Shown here: in pieces, positions 47,287 through 58,088 of the stretch | Layout: every line of letters begins with the position of its first letter | Numbering within the stretch: position 1 is the first letter of the stretch | Origin: Mesostigma viride | Lineage: Eukaryota > Streptophyta > Mesostigmatophyceae > Mesostigmatales > Mesostigmataceae | NCBI GenBank assembly: GCA_009746045.1 | Contig: RPFO01000106.1 | Span: forward strand, 1,633,711-1,697,710 | Direction: 5' to 3' | DNA length: 64,000 bases | The notes under the pieces: model-generated | Told to the model about the DNA's origin: nothing | The model's input: only the letters and a program-made list of their open reading frames with translations | Databases searched by the model: none | Program-made: the position numbers and the translations under genes

Positions 47287-47831
47287 CGTCATAGAGGTGA
47301 TGTGTGTCGCGGTGAGTCGGCTAGGCGTGAGGATGCTGTGCCTTGTAGTCCTAATGTTCCCACGTCAGTGGTTCAGAATGGAAGTGCAAGTGCTGCAGCT
47401 GATCAGGAGTGCGTGCCCAGCGTGGTCGCAATAGAGCCTGAACACGCCCTTCCGGAGCTCACCCCTTCAGGTGAGATAGTGCCGGCAGATGCCGAGGTAG
47501 CCCCTCACGTAGACGTGGAGTTGGGTCGCCGCCTCAGTAAGGCCTCACTAGAGCACATTGCCGACAGGAATGCACATGCAGAGAGCTTGGCGGGGCAGGT
47601 GCCTAGCATAGAAGGGGATGGCACCACCCCCACGGCCATAGGATTGCGGATGCTTGCTCACCAGATTCACCTTGCGGTGGGTCATGTGGCGGGGCAAACG
47701 CTAGACTGGGCGACTCGGCTTATGGGGGCGCCGGGGTTGAAGGTCGCTCAGGCGGAGTTAGAGGAGTGCCACGCATGCGCAAGTGTCAGGAAGAAGCGTA
47801 GGCGCTGGCATGCTACGACTCCTTCCCCGTA
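47287..47831 (+). CDS. pol: Element D Pol, first part: N-terminal region and integrase zinc domain
   Basis: Frame is continuous with the end of gag across the single TGA at 47284-47286, so Pol could be made by stop-codon readthrough. It contains IHLAVGHVAGQTLDWA and ECHACAS, the His and Cys pairs of an HHCC integrase zinc site. The coding frame stops at the mariner-like insertion; removing it and one TA (47830-47831) continues the frame exactly into 53092. Confidence 0.82.
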
Positions 47832-47868
47832 CAGTACCAACCCGCGGTAACGCAACTAGTTACGCAAC

Positions 47869-49340
47869 TAATCAAAAAAAATTAAATGACGTATTTATAT
47901 GAAGGAAGTGTAGGGCTACCCAACGCCACCTTCCGTTGCGTAAAAGCTTATGTCTACAGAAAGATACGGGGTCAGGAAGAATCGCCATAGCCAGTTCCGC
48001 AAAAGGCACTCACCGATTTTGCGGTTCCGCAACGAGGGAGAAACGCAACAAACATGGGGTACCCTCGATGTAGGGGCCAATAATGAACTGACGCGTTGCG
48101 GTTAAAAAGGATGCGGCGGAAGTCAGAAGTCTGAAATTGATCGATCCTCAGTTATTACGTCTGGCTTCCTCGTATTTACGAAAGGTGCGTAAGGGCTGCC
48201 ACCGGTACGTACAGTACGTAGTACCAGGTCCGCCATGGCATATCGACGTGTTAAAATTTGGCATACACGCCAAAATTAATTTTGCCCGACAGGCTCATGA
48301 AATATAATGTGTTCGCTTGGACTGTTTATATGTACTGAAAGCATAGCATCATTGACGATGGCTTGTGCGAAATCCTCACATTAATATGTAAAGTACTAAT
48401 CGTGGATCGGACGTGCATAACGTCGCTCCACACGTAAGCCAGCCATAATTTCAATGCACAAGGATACACATTTCCATCACCATTCATCTTCATCATCCTG
48501 AACGACTCGAAAACGCGGAAAAGATAACGGCAGGCTCGAGCTACCATGGTCCGGATTCTCCCGATTTCTGGCCTGCGCTGGTTGTCTCTTTGATAACGTG
48601 CATGTACCAAAAAATTTGTGGGCGCGGTGTACGTATTTTTCACACTTGATCATCGTGAACCGGCGTGTACCCTCGTCCGGCGCACGCATTACATACTACA
48701 TACACGTGTACGTACGACAGGACAACAGCTATCTATCAATGATGATAGATAGCTGTTTGTCCTGTCGGTCATTGATAGATAGCTGTTGTCCTGTCGGAGA
48801 TAGTACAACAATTACAATACATCATCACTTGATCTTAGCTTGCAATTTATAAACATTAAATCATCATTTTTAAAAGGAACAAATATAATTGATCATCCAC
48901 AAGTCCGCCTGTAAGTGGGTGCACACGGGTGTACACTACGGGTGTACACAGGTGTACACGCCGGGTGTATTATGTAGTAGAAACAGCCCGGTACATGCTC
49001 TACTACCAGTCTGCCACACGCTAAGTGTCGTTGGTATGTAGCTAGTGGCGTGACCCACAACGTCGTTGTGGGTCACGCTCCACTTCGGTCTACTGCCACA
49101 CGCCGTGTCGGCGCTTGGTATCTACATCTATGTGGTGGCGTGACCCACAACGTCGTTGTGGGTCACGCTCCACTTCGGTCTATGTACTGCCATGCCACAC
49201 GCTAAGTGTCGGCGCTTGGTATGTAAGCTTATCTTACTGTATTTAGTCATTTTAGTGGCGTGATCCACAACGAAGCCGATACATGTGTACCCTCATCTGA
49301 CACTTATGTACTAATACCGTCTCTGACACATATGTAAGTA
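47869..49340. other. Mariner-like element, left interior: shared repeats and palindromes
   Basis: 48420-48596 is shared with T2 (31066-31226) and partly with the CACTA (about 13776-13812). 48716-48797 contains three alternating copies of 'gctatctatcaatgat' forming nested hairpins. 48905-48970 has repeats of 'gggtgtacac'. 49020-49280 has repeat units each with the palindrome 'gacccacaacgtcgttgtgg'. No gene. Confidence 0.6.
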
Positions 49341-49346
49341 CTGGAA

Positions 49347-49775
49347 ATGCCGTCTCCCAAGGTACGCAATCTACCGACTTGCGTGCTCAAGGGGCCGGTT
49401 TTCCCCCGGGTGCGCACTTCTCAGAATCGCACGACCACACCGCGCGCAACCTGGAGTGTGCGTTTGAAAGAAAACAATGCCATTTCCAAAGGTGTAGGTA
49501 CGCAATCTATCGACTTTACTAGGGAGTGCGTAACTAGGGAGTGCGCAAGGGGCCGGTTTCCCCCCGGGTGCGCACTTCTCAGAATCGCACAACCACACCG
49601 CGCGCAACCTGGAGTGTGCGTTTGAAAGAAAACAATGCCATTTCCAAAGGTGTAGGTACGCAATCTATCGACTTTACTAGGGAGTGCGTAACTAGGGAGT
49701 GCGCAAGGGGCCGGTTTCCCCCCGGGTGCGCACTTCTCAGAATCGCACGACCACACCGTGCAACCTGAAGTGCGT
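49347..49775. repeat. 158-bp tandem repeat, about 2.7 units
   Basis: 'cgcacttctcagaatcgcac' recurs near 49411, 49570 and 49728. The last unit breaks off in 'caacctgaagtgcgtgaatt'. ORFs along it are incidental. Confidence 0.85.
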
Positions 49776-50630
49776 GAATTGGCACCGTGCGCGTTTCGGA
49801 AATGCACGACTTAGCCATGGCGGCTTTGCACCCGTGCTTGCAATTTACTGTACGTTTGCGGACGAATTTCCCGGCCAAACTCAGGAAATAGAGCTTATAC
49901 GTCCCAAATATGATTCGGATCAATTTTTAGCTCGCGGGGATGCGATTTACCACGTGCCGTCAGTGTTCTTGCTGGGAAAAACTGCGATCAGGCAGGTTCG
50001 ACGGAATTGATTACTACAAGTGCTTTACGGCGCAACCCGGCGGGTGTCTAGGTTTATTTAATTACTTGTTATCATGCATCGTCGTTGAATATAGGCAGCG
50101 GCAGTAAAGATGTGACGATTTTGACCACCCTGTCACATCACAGCTTGTGTGCCGCAAAGTGCCGCTTTTGCGGGCACTGCCTGGGCCAAGGTAACGTTAG
50201 CCATGCAAGGTATGGCTGGTTTATCGTTCCCCCATGGTTTCCTGACGTTTGTAAATGAATTTAATCTTGTGAGGCGTTGTCACTTTTCAGCCTTGATGAT
50301 CTTTCTCGACCGTTGCCTGGCCCTCTCTAAAGCCCTCTTTTTTTACCATGCAAATGCCACACCATGGTGTGGTAGTGCATGTTTCTAACGCTAAATGCGT
50401 TGAATAACATTCATAGATGTTATTTATTCTTTTGCTACGTTCATATTGCGTGATTGTTTGGCCATGGGCTGCTTCAAGGGTGCTTTCAAGCTTATACGGG
50501 TGATAGAAAATCTTGGTGACAAACCATGGGCATAATGTGCCAGTCAGTATGCTGGCCATGTCATGTCAAAATAAACAGTTTAGCCAGGAGGAGGAGGATT
50601 ATAAGATGCTGAGCTGGGCTTACAACTGTT
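49776..50630. other. Mariner-like element interior, no recognisable gene
   Basis: Unique-looking sequence with no ORF bearing known motifs. Confidence 0.45.
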
Positions 50631-50830
50631 TAGGGTTTAGGGTTGTGATGGTTGGATGGTTGGGGGCTGCAGCTAGCGTGCGTGGATAAATAGTGGTTGG
50701 ATGGTGAGGATTTGCTGCCATGTGTGCATGGATGGTGGTGGGATGGTGGGGGGTTGCAGCCATGCATGCGTGGATGGTGGTGGGATGGTGGGGGGTGCAG
50801 CCATGCGTGCATGGATGGTGGTTGCAACTG
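50631..50830. repeat. Minisatellite (about 42 bp), inverted relative to 51330-51900
   Basis: Units of 'catggatggtggtgggatgg' type with 'ggggttgcagccatg'. They are the reverse complement of the minisatellite on the other side of the ATTGA array. Confidence 0.8.
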
Positions 50831-50877
50831 CCCATTGTTCATGATCCAAGAAATTTACGGCTAGACTATGCGAAGTT

Positions 50878-51240
50878 GAATTGAATTATTTAAATTGAAT
50901 AGAATTGAATTGAACTGAACTGACTTGAATTGACTTGAATTGAATTGACTTGAATTGAATTGACTTGAATTGAATTGAATTGAATTGAATTGAATTGAAT
51001 TGAATTGAATTGAATTGAATTGAATTGAATTGAATTGAATTGAATTGAATTGAATTGAATTGAATTGAATTGAATTGAATTGAATTGAATTGAATTGAAT
51101 TGATTGAATTGAATTGTCAATTGAACTGTCAATTGAGTTGTCAATTGAATTGTCAATTGAGTTGTCAATTGAATTGTCAATTGAATTGTCAATTGAATTG
51201 TCAATTCAATTGTCAATTGTCAATTGTCAATTGAACTAAA
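50878..51240. repeat. (ATTGA)n array grading into a 10-bp 'gtcaattgaa' repeat
   Basis: Pentanucleotide array to about 51112, then a decamer array to about 51235. Amino-acid repeats of Asn-Ser-Ile-Gln-Phe in ORFs are products of this array. Confidence 0.95.
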
Positions 51241-51329
51241 TTTCGTCTCATTTAATCAGTAAGCTTACTTTAATCCATTAATTATAATCCATGACTTAGA
51301 AGTATCAAGAAGTCCCTACATCCCCACCA

Positions 51330-51905
51330 TCAAGGACTCCCTACACCCCCATCATCCAACTACCATCCACGCACGCATGGCTGCAACCCCCCACTATCAA
51401 ACCATCATCCACGCACACATGGCTGCAGCCCACCACCATCAAACAACCATTAATGCATGCATGGCAGCATCCCCCCACCATCCAACCACCATCCACGCAT
51501 GCATGGCTGCACCCCCCACCATCCAACCACCATCCACGCACACATGGCTGCAACCCCCCATCTTCCAACCACCATCCACGCACACATGGCTGCAACCCCC
51601 CACCATCAAACCACCATCGGCACGCATGCATGGCAGCAAAACCTCACCATCCAACCACCATCCACGCATGCATGGCTGAACCCCCCACAATCCAACCACC
51701 ATCCACGCACAACACATGGCTGCAACCCCCCACCATCCAACCATCATCCACGCACACATGGCTGCAGCCCACCACCATCAAACAACCATTAGTGCATGCA
51801 TGGCAGCAATCCCTCGCCATCCAACCACCATCCACACACGCATTGCTGCAGCCCCCCACCATTCAAGCACCATCCACGCACATACGCCATCACCTCCTAC
51901 AGTAA
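51330..51905. repeat. Minisatellite of about 42 bp, more than twelve units
   Basis: Units of 'catccaaccaccatccacgc' followed by 'acacatggctgcaacccc', with variant units. Orientation is opposite to 50631-50830. Confidence 0.88.
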
Positions 51906-53054
51906 TGTCCAACCACCATCCACAAAGCACGGGGCTTATGGATTACAAGGCATTCAGCACGCCTGAATGCATGTAAGGCATGGACCACAAAATTTGCAGA
52001 TGGCATGCTGAGAAAAGTAAAATCTGATTAAAATGTAGCAATGCCGTTAATAACAGCAATAACGCCTAGAAACTGACCAGTCTTTTGCACGCTTCTTGGA
52101 ACAAGGACGCCGCCACCAGGCAGGTCAGGTCGGTTTCCTGACTACGCAATATAGACTCTCTAATACAAACTTTAAAAAATAAATGAAGCACGTGCAGCAA
52201 AATCAATGTCTTCCTGGCCAGTTCTCGACAATCTTACAAGCACGCCACCGGAAACGTTAGTCAAAATAGCAAAAGCTGCGGGAAATTTGGCGAGGAAACA
52301 AAACGGCGAACAAAACGGTAAGAACATCCCGGAGATGACGCTAAAACCAAGCCATAACGGACTGTTCAAGCGCAAACAGATTGGTAGATGAGGTGCAGAA
52401 AAAGAGCCTTCCGCAGCAGGCCTGATTACCTGCCTGGCACGCGAGGAAAGCGAGTTAACCATGGCAGGCTGGAATGCGCTTCGCGCAGGCCTGCTTACTT
52501 TACCTCCGAAGGAAACCGGAAATGGCCACAAATCAAAGCTAATTCGCTTGATTCCTATTTCCTCACTTTAAACCCCTCCCTTCTGCGTCGTTCAATACCA
52601 GGAATCTTGGCTATCACTCTGGCAAGAAGCCAATCTAATATATTCATCGCGGCCAGATTTGCGAATCAGACCCCCTCGCAACCGTGGGTTAAAGAAGGGC
52701 AGCGGTCTTTCATACCTAATGCATATTTCGTCAACAAAACATCTTTTGGAGTATCTTTCATACAGCATCGATCTCCATAACTTTTTTGCATTTCGGCCGA
52801 CAAATTAGGCAAGTTTTCATGGAACGCGCACCGCCATGGCCACCTTCGCACGTATACACTACACAGCCAGGCCCCTTTTACGTTCTGTACTTCTGTAGGT
52901 ACATTACGTGTTGGGCCGGTGGTCAGCTCGTAACAAGTCAGTCAGTCTGTCTCGTGCGGAACTTCAAGTACGAAATTCGCCACCACTTTGGGCCGTATCG
53001 GTCCTTGGTAGTTACGCAACAAACATTCGATCGGTCGCCGTGGAAAGTACCATT
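51906..53054. other. Mariner-like element, right interior, no transposase
   Basis: ORFs here (for example 52388-52780, + strand) show no DDE/DDD transposase motif or other recognisable domain. Confidence 0.5.
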
Positions 53055-53091
53055 GTTGCGTAACTAGTTGCGTTACCGCGGGTTGGTACTG

Positions 53092-56000
53092 TACCGGGGG
53101 AGGTTAGTGGGGGATGTCATGCATTTGGAGGAGGGGGACTATTATTTGGTCTTGATGGATCGCTATACCAAGTTCCTAGCCATCGAGCCCCTGCCAAGCA
53201 TGGTAGAGGAGTCCTTGTGGCGGGGGCTGCGCATTGCCATGTCTCACTTCTTTCCCATTTCTGAGGTCATGTTGGACCAACAATTTGATTGCATTGTGGG
53301 GCGGGAGGGCTGTGAGATGGTGGTTATTGCTGGGCGGCAGGACCATGGCAACTTGGGGCTGATTGATAGGCACATCAGCAGCGTAAAGGGCATGGCAGCC
53401 AAGCAGCAGGCCAGCGGGTTAGGATTCAAGCCCGCAGGGCAGCCTTATGCACAACGCGCGCTGTGGTGCCGCTTGCTCATGGACAAGTACAACAGCCAGG
53501 TGCTTTTCAAGCTGCCCCAGGGACTAGGTCTTATCACCGCGTGGGGGCTGCAGTCGGGCATTTACCCTCCGGACGTGGCAGACCATTGGGAGGCCCACCT
53601 CGCTACCACCGCTGAGGTTAGGCGGCAGTTAGACCGCACCCAGCCTGACTTGTCGCAGGAGTGGGAGCTGGGGGAGTTGGTCTTGTTTCACAAGGAGAAT
53701 TCCTTTGGCAAGCGGGGGCAGATGCAAGGGCCAGGCATGGTGGTGGATTTGGACTGGGTGCATAGGCGGGTGAAGGTGCACTGGGAGCATAGGGACTATC
53801 TCATCCCGTGGGATAAGGTGTATCGGTACAAGGCGTCCGATGCCCAGGTCCAGGCGGCCAAGGAGCACAGCCGCCAGCTCGGTTGGGATGTGGATAGCCG
53901 GCCGGCCAAGCGGGCCCGGCTGGAACCTGTCCTACCCACCCCACTTGGGGTGGCTGTGCATGATGCGCTTGTTGCCCACCCCCCTGCAGGCGCCGCGCCG
54001 GAGCAAGTCCCCGGGGTCGACGCGGGGGCGCTACCTCCCCCTCCCCGCGACCCCAGCAGCGCCCACCGTGGCGGCGCCAGACACATCGTCAGGCGCGGGC
54101 GTGGGCTCCCAGCTGGCCCACGTCCTCCGACAGCTGCTCCAGGCGGACAAGCTCAAGGCGGCGGCAGCGGGGGGTGCGGCACAAGTCAGCCGCGTCATGC
54201 CAGATAAGTGCCCCACCGTTGTGGCTGAAGCTCATGATGTTCCCTCTAGGCATATTGCGGCCATAGATACCATGGCAGGCGTGTCTATCACGAGCCCGGC
54301 GGCGGCCGAGGCCTATTACCCGTTGCTGCCCAGTAGTTGGAAGGAGGTTGCGGGGTTTGACGGGCAGCGGGCCTATAAGGTGGCTGGGCAGGTGCTCATG
54401 CCCATCCTAGGGGTAGATGTCCCTGTGCAAGTGCTAGAGGGTTACAAGGGTATCACCCTCATAGGTAACCCTTTTGTTTCCCTCCCCGGGTTTTCTGTGT
54501 CAGCCGGCTTGGTGACCCTCGAGGGGGTGGGGAGCATAGGCTTGTACCAATACCACGTAGCGCTTGCAGCCCTCACGGGCCGGGGTCCCCCCGAGGCTAT
54601 TAATCACCCTGAGGATTATGCCACTGCAGTAGGGGCCATTCGCGGGGCGGAATATACGGCAGAGCCGCTGGTAGCCGATGTCACGCAGCCGCAGAAGTGT
54701 CACCTCAGCAGTCTTGGCATTTTTCCCTGGAGCATCGCCACTAAATCTCCTGTTAGTTATCCGCAGTTTAAGGAGGACTGCCGTGACCCTGTCAAGTTCC
54801 ATAAGTGGCGCGCGGCTTTCTTGCGCGCGCAGCTGGAGTGGGCGATGTATGGGGTGTATGGGGAGTTGATGGAGGTGCCGCAAGGGGCGGTAAAGCTGAA
54901 CTTGAAGTTTGTGCTCAAGTATAAGCAGGTCCTCCCCACTGACCCTGTCACATTTCATGTACGGCCCTGTGTCACGGAGTTTAGGGGCTCGTCTGAGTTG
55001 TCGGAGGAGGAATTGTTTACGCCCGGGCTGTCGCAGACCACTAGCCGGGTGTTAACATCGGTGTTCTTGGGGCTTTTGGATGGGGGTTGGACTATGCCAT
55101 GGCCTGCTCAGATTTTCAGCGGGCCTTTCTCCATAGCGACCCGGCAGTGGCCGAGGAAGTGTGGCGTGGCACGGTGTATGTGGTCAAGGTCCCTTTGGTG
55201 TGGCAGGGGGAGCTGCGGTGTGTGTACTTGCGGCTTCTCCTTGGTGTGGAGGGCCTGCAGTCTAGCCCCATCATCTTTCGCAAGACGGCTGAACGCATCT
55301 TTGCTAGCATGGGGGCGGTGTTTTCCCGCATCGATAGCAACCTCTTTCACATCCACACACCCAACCCACACGAGCCCGCGTTCATGCAATGGCATGGGGA
55401 TGACTGGCGGCTTATTGGACCCCGGGCGTGGGTCCGGCAGTTCATAACCGCTGTGGCCAAGCTTTTGCCCACTAGCCGCACGTTGTGGCTGGACCCCGAC
55501 ACCCCCGTCCCTTTCTGTGGCCTAACCTACACTTTGCACCGCACACCGGTTGGCTGGTGCATTGACATGGCGGCCAAGCAGGAATACGCCGACAAGCTCG
55601 CGCAATCGCTGCCTGAGCGGCTGGATGCGTCCGCGGGACCGCAATTGCGCGGCCAGCTGGGGTGGCTCGCGGGCACGGTGCGACCCGACCTGTCCATCTA
55701 CGCGCGTGCGCCCGACGCCGTGCTTGCGGGCATGGGAGCGCAGCATCTTCGGACGCAAGTCTTGGCGTCACCGGGCCTGCGCGTGTGGGGGGTTGATATC
55801 ACCCGCCCGGTGGCAATGACCATCTACTCTGACGCGAACCTGGAGTCGCGTACCATCACGCAGCTGCGCGCGCGGGAGGCGGCCATCTTTTTTCTTGATA
55901 GCCCCACTGGGCAGCCCACTATTGTCGACTGGTATAGCCGCATCCATCAGCGGGTAGTGGTAGACAGCAATCGCGCGGAGTGTCGCGCGTTCATTTCCGC

Positions 56001-56295
56001 TGTCGACCATGCGTGTTATGTGCAGCATCTTTTGCAATGGATTGCGGATAAGGCCCGCGTGGCGCTGTCGCTCCGCATGCGGCTGTGCACAGATAGCAAG
56101 TCAATAATTGAGTTTCTGAATAACCCGCTCGCCTCCACCACCAAACTAGATTACCTTGTGTTGGCCGAGTCCGCCACGGTGTTGGATGAGCGGCGGTGGA
56201 TCCCCGAGAGCGAGAATATTGCCGATGCCTTGACCAAGCCAGCGATGCTGTCGGGGCCTCAGTACAAGCTGCTGCGGCAGCTCATGATGACATGA
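53092..56295 (+). CDS. pol: Element D Pol, second part: integrase core, protease, RT, RNase H
   Basis: Integrase core: LVGDVMHLE, LMDRYTKFLAIE, VMLDQQFD and GLIDRHISS; the last catalytic position is Asp where elements B and C have Glu. The integrase tail includes KENSFGKRGQMQGPGMV. After a shift around 53980, a protease-like region has AAIDTMAGVSIT and TLIGNPFVSLPG. RT: LKFVLKYK, CSDFQRAFLHSD, VEGLQSSPIIF and QWHGDDWRL. RNase H: TIYSDANLES, SNRAECRAFI, LCTDSKSI and ENIADALTKPA, ending TGA at 56293-56295. A second shift at about 55085 lies in a G run (gatgggggttgg), where one more G would keep the frame; both shifts could be sequencing errors in homopolymers. Confidence 0.88.
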
Positions 56296-56632
56296 GTTTT
56301 TTTTACCGTGTGACCTGTCGTCTTTTTGCATGGGAATGGGCGCTTCTTTCATCTGTGAATACATTTCCCTAGACCTGACAGGCGGCCAGTGTGCCTAATA
56401 ATGATGCATGTGGTGCAGTTGCACCCAAGTAGAAAAGGAGGCCGGGAGCAAAGCCCGGGTGTTTTTGGCGTGCTCAGATCCCAGCGTAGGGCACCCTCCT
56501 TGGGGTTTAGGATTTGGGGACGGTCAGTGTGCCGTTACGTGTTTCTCTACTTGAACGTACGTAGGGTCAGTGCTACCCTATTGCCCCTCGCTTTAAATAA
56601 TTTATGATAATTATTTAAAAAGAAAGTATGGG
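56296..56632 (+). other. Element D 3' UTR and polypurine tract
   Basis: Short non-coding stretch ending in 'aaaaagaaagtatggg' immediately before the 3' LTR, the polypurine-tract position. No T-arm-like motif was found here, unlike the 3' UTRs of B and C. Confidence 0.6.
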
Positions 56633-57061
56633 AGTTGTGCTCCCGAGGGGCATCTATCCGCTGGCCGGTAGTCGCCGGCCTGGGCGCCTAGTCAGGTGGG
56701 CATCAAAGATTGGTGTCTAGATGCTAGTCGGTGCCTAAGCAAGGTACGGAAGCCAGTGCGCGCCGGGACGGTCAGAGAACCGACGCCCTCGGTAGCACAG
56801 ATCCGCTGAGTGCCGGTAGTCTCGGGTTAGAGGCTCGAGCATGCACTATCGGGTAGCCTACCGGTAGTCTCGGGTTAGAGGCTCGAGCATGCCTTATCGG
56901 TTAGCGCCGCGCCGCTGAGCTCCTTGCGGCCTGGCCAGCTGCAAGGGTTCAATAGCAATCAGTGGCGGCTGCGGGCTCAGCCTCCCACAATCGGTTCCCC
57001 AAACAACAAAAATCCCGTCTCCATCGCCGGCGTGCTAGCCAGCGGTGAAGGGCATTCAACT
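56633..57061 (+). repeat. Element D 3' LTR (429 bp)
   Basis: Near-identical to 45602-46030. Ends CATTCAACT followed by the target duplication TAAGG (57062-57066). Confidence 0.93.
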
Positions 57062-57193
57062 TAAGGTTAACGCATATTCTTACATCCTGCGCAGGATGTA
57101 AGAATATGCGTTAACCTTAGCTAAAAGGTTTGCGCATAGAAAGTATAAGCATTAGCTTGTACAACTTAGAACCGGCGCGGCGCGGAAGTCATG

Positions 57194-57204
57194 GGTTCGA
57201 AACC
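57194..57204 (+). other. tRNA T-arm/B-box-like motif, right arm of H3
   Basis: GGTTCGAAACC, with CTTAGAACCGG upstream at the module edge, as in the left arm. Confidence 0.5.
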
Positions 57205-57537
57205 TCGTGGGGCCAGTGCCGAGTAGGGATTATTTGGGAGGATCCGCCGGGGCACCGGTCGGACCTAATTAATCGCCTAGCGAGGTAGATATCGGACCTT
57301 CCCGGGATTAATATCGAATCAGTAATTCGATATCGGATTAGTAATTCGATGCGGAAGTAAACCCTAGTTAGGGAGCCGCTTAATATTCCGCCCCAACGCG
57401 CAAAGGTTTTAAGTTGTACAAGCTACTGCTTATACTTTTTATGCGCAAACCTTTTAGCTAAGGTTAACGCATATTCTTACATCCTGCGCAGCTAAAAGGT
57501 TTGCGCATAAAAAGTATAAGCAGTAGCTTGTACAAGT

Positions 57538-58088
57538 ATATGTTTGTTTGCTCACCCCGTTTATTTGGCGTAAACGTGATGTTGGTGTCATATATTTTGT
57601 GAGATGGCGTATGTTATGTTGCTCCGTGTGTGTACAGCACGTGTTGTTGCCGTTACCCTACCTCTATACCGTTTGGGTTAGCTCATAGGGACCTTCTTTG
57701 TTGGCATGTGTTGCCGTATTATATGTGTGGGACGTGTGCCCCTATTGTGTCCATGGGCAGCCGCGTTGAGTGAGGGGGGAATGTAGCATCTAGAGCACTT
57801 TTTCCAACCAAGGGTTGGATAACAGCCATCCGGGATTGATGGGCAGCTAGTGCGTTGCTGCTATGGTAGGACACTCATTCGCGTTGCCGGGGGGGGGATC
57901 AGTGGCGGTAGTGCGGTTCATGACCGCATGTTGGAGCTTCAACAAGCATTTCACGAGGACGGCATCTTCATTTTCAGTTGCACCATGCTAGCAACTGGAC
58001 GACATGCTACGAGCATGTGGTTAAGGGGGGTGTTGAGATTCCACCTACCCAGACATCTTTTGCATTGTGCCCATGTGGCTAAGGGGGG
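57538..58088 (+). other. Element F 3' interior and polypurine tract
   Basis: Non-coding. 'taagggggg' at 58080-58088 directly precedes the 3' LTR. A near-copy of that junction, 'gtggttaaggggggtgttga', lies about 56 bp upstream (58018-58037). Confidence 0.65.

Larger units (their letters stand above)
47832..53091. mobile_element. Mariner-like (TA target) non-autonomous transposon, 5.26 kb, 37-bp perfect TIRs
   Basis: Ends begin CAGTACCAACCCGCGG and the inverted match is perfect for 37 bp, flanked by TA (47830-47831, 53092-53093). Excision restores the integrase frame of element D. No transposase ORF was found. The interior is a patchwork of dispersed repeats, palindromes, a 158-bp tandem repeat, a pentanucleotide array and an inverted minisatellite. 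Tc1/mariner is inferred from the TA target and CAGT ends. Confidence 0.88.
45602..57061 (+). mobile_element. Element D: complete divergent Copia-like retrotransposon, TSD TAAGG
   Basis: LTRs 45602-46030 and 56633-57061 (429 bp each) begin AGTTGTGCTCCC and end CATTCAACT. TAAGG flanks it at 45597-45601 and 57062-57066, inside the central module of H3. Interior order is gag, stop codon, then pol with integrase-protease-RT-RNase H. The pol is split by a 5.26-kb TA-target transposon. The LTRs differ by very few bases (for example ccgtcgc against ccgacgc), so this is a very young insertion, and the transposon inside is younger still. There is no ORF0. Confidence 0.93.
45198..57537. mobile_element. 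H3: composite hairpin element interrupted by element D, TSD ATATG
   Basis: Same plan as H1: module (45198-45320), arm (45321-45547), central module (45548-45601 and 57062-57166, split by element D), inverted arm (57167-57411), module (57412-57537). Modules begin AGTTGTACAAGC; the right end reads GCTTGTACAAGT with one mismatch. ATATG flanks it (45193-45197, 57538-57542). Outer modules have a 30-nt loop, gcaggatgtaagaatatgcg onward, in opposite orientations, whereas the central module contains that sequence as a complete inverted duplication. Arms share a T-arm-like motif. No protein encoded by H3 itself. Confidence 0.88.

Noticed and set aside
49347-50010. ORFs in the 158-bp repeat region
   Set aside because: They repeat with the tandem array on both strands and carry no domain.
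51341-51976. His/Pro/Thr-rich and Cys/Gly/Trp-rich ORFs
   Set aside because: Products of the 42-bp minisatellite read in different frames.
52388-52780. Possible transposase of the mariner-like element
   Set aside because: No DDE/DDD motif or helix-turn-helix pattern could be seen, and the ORF is short.
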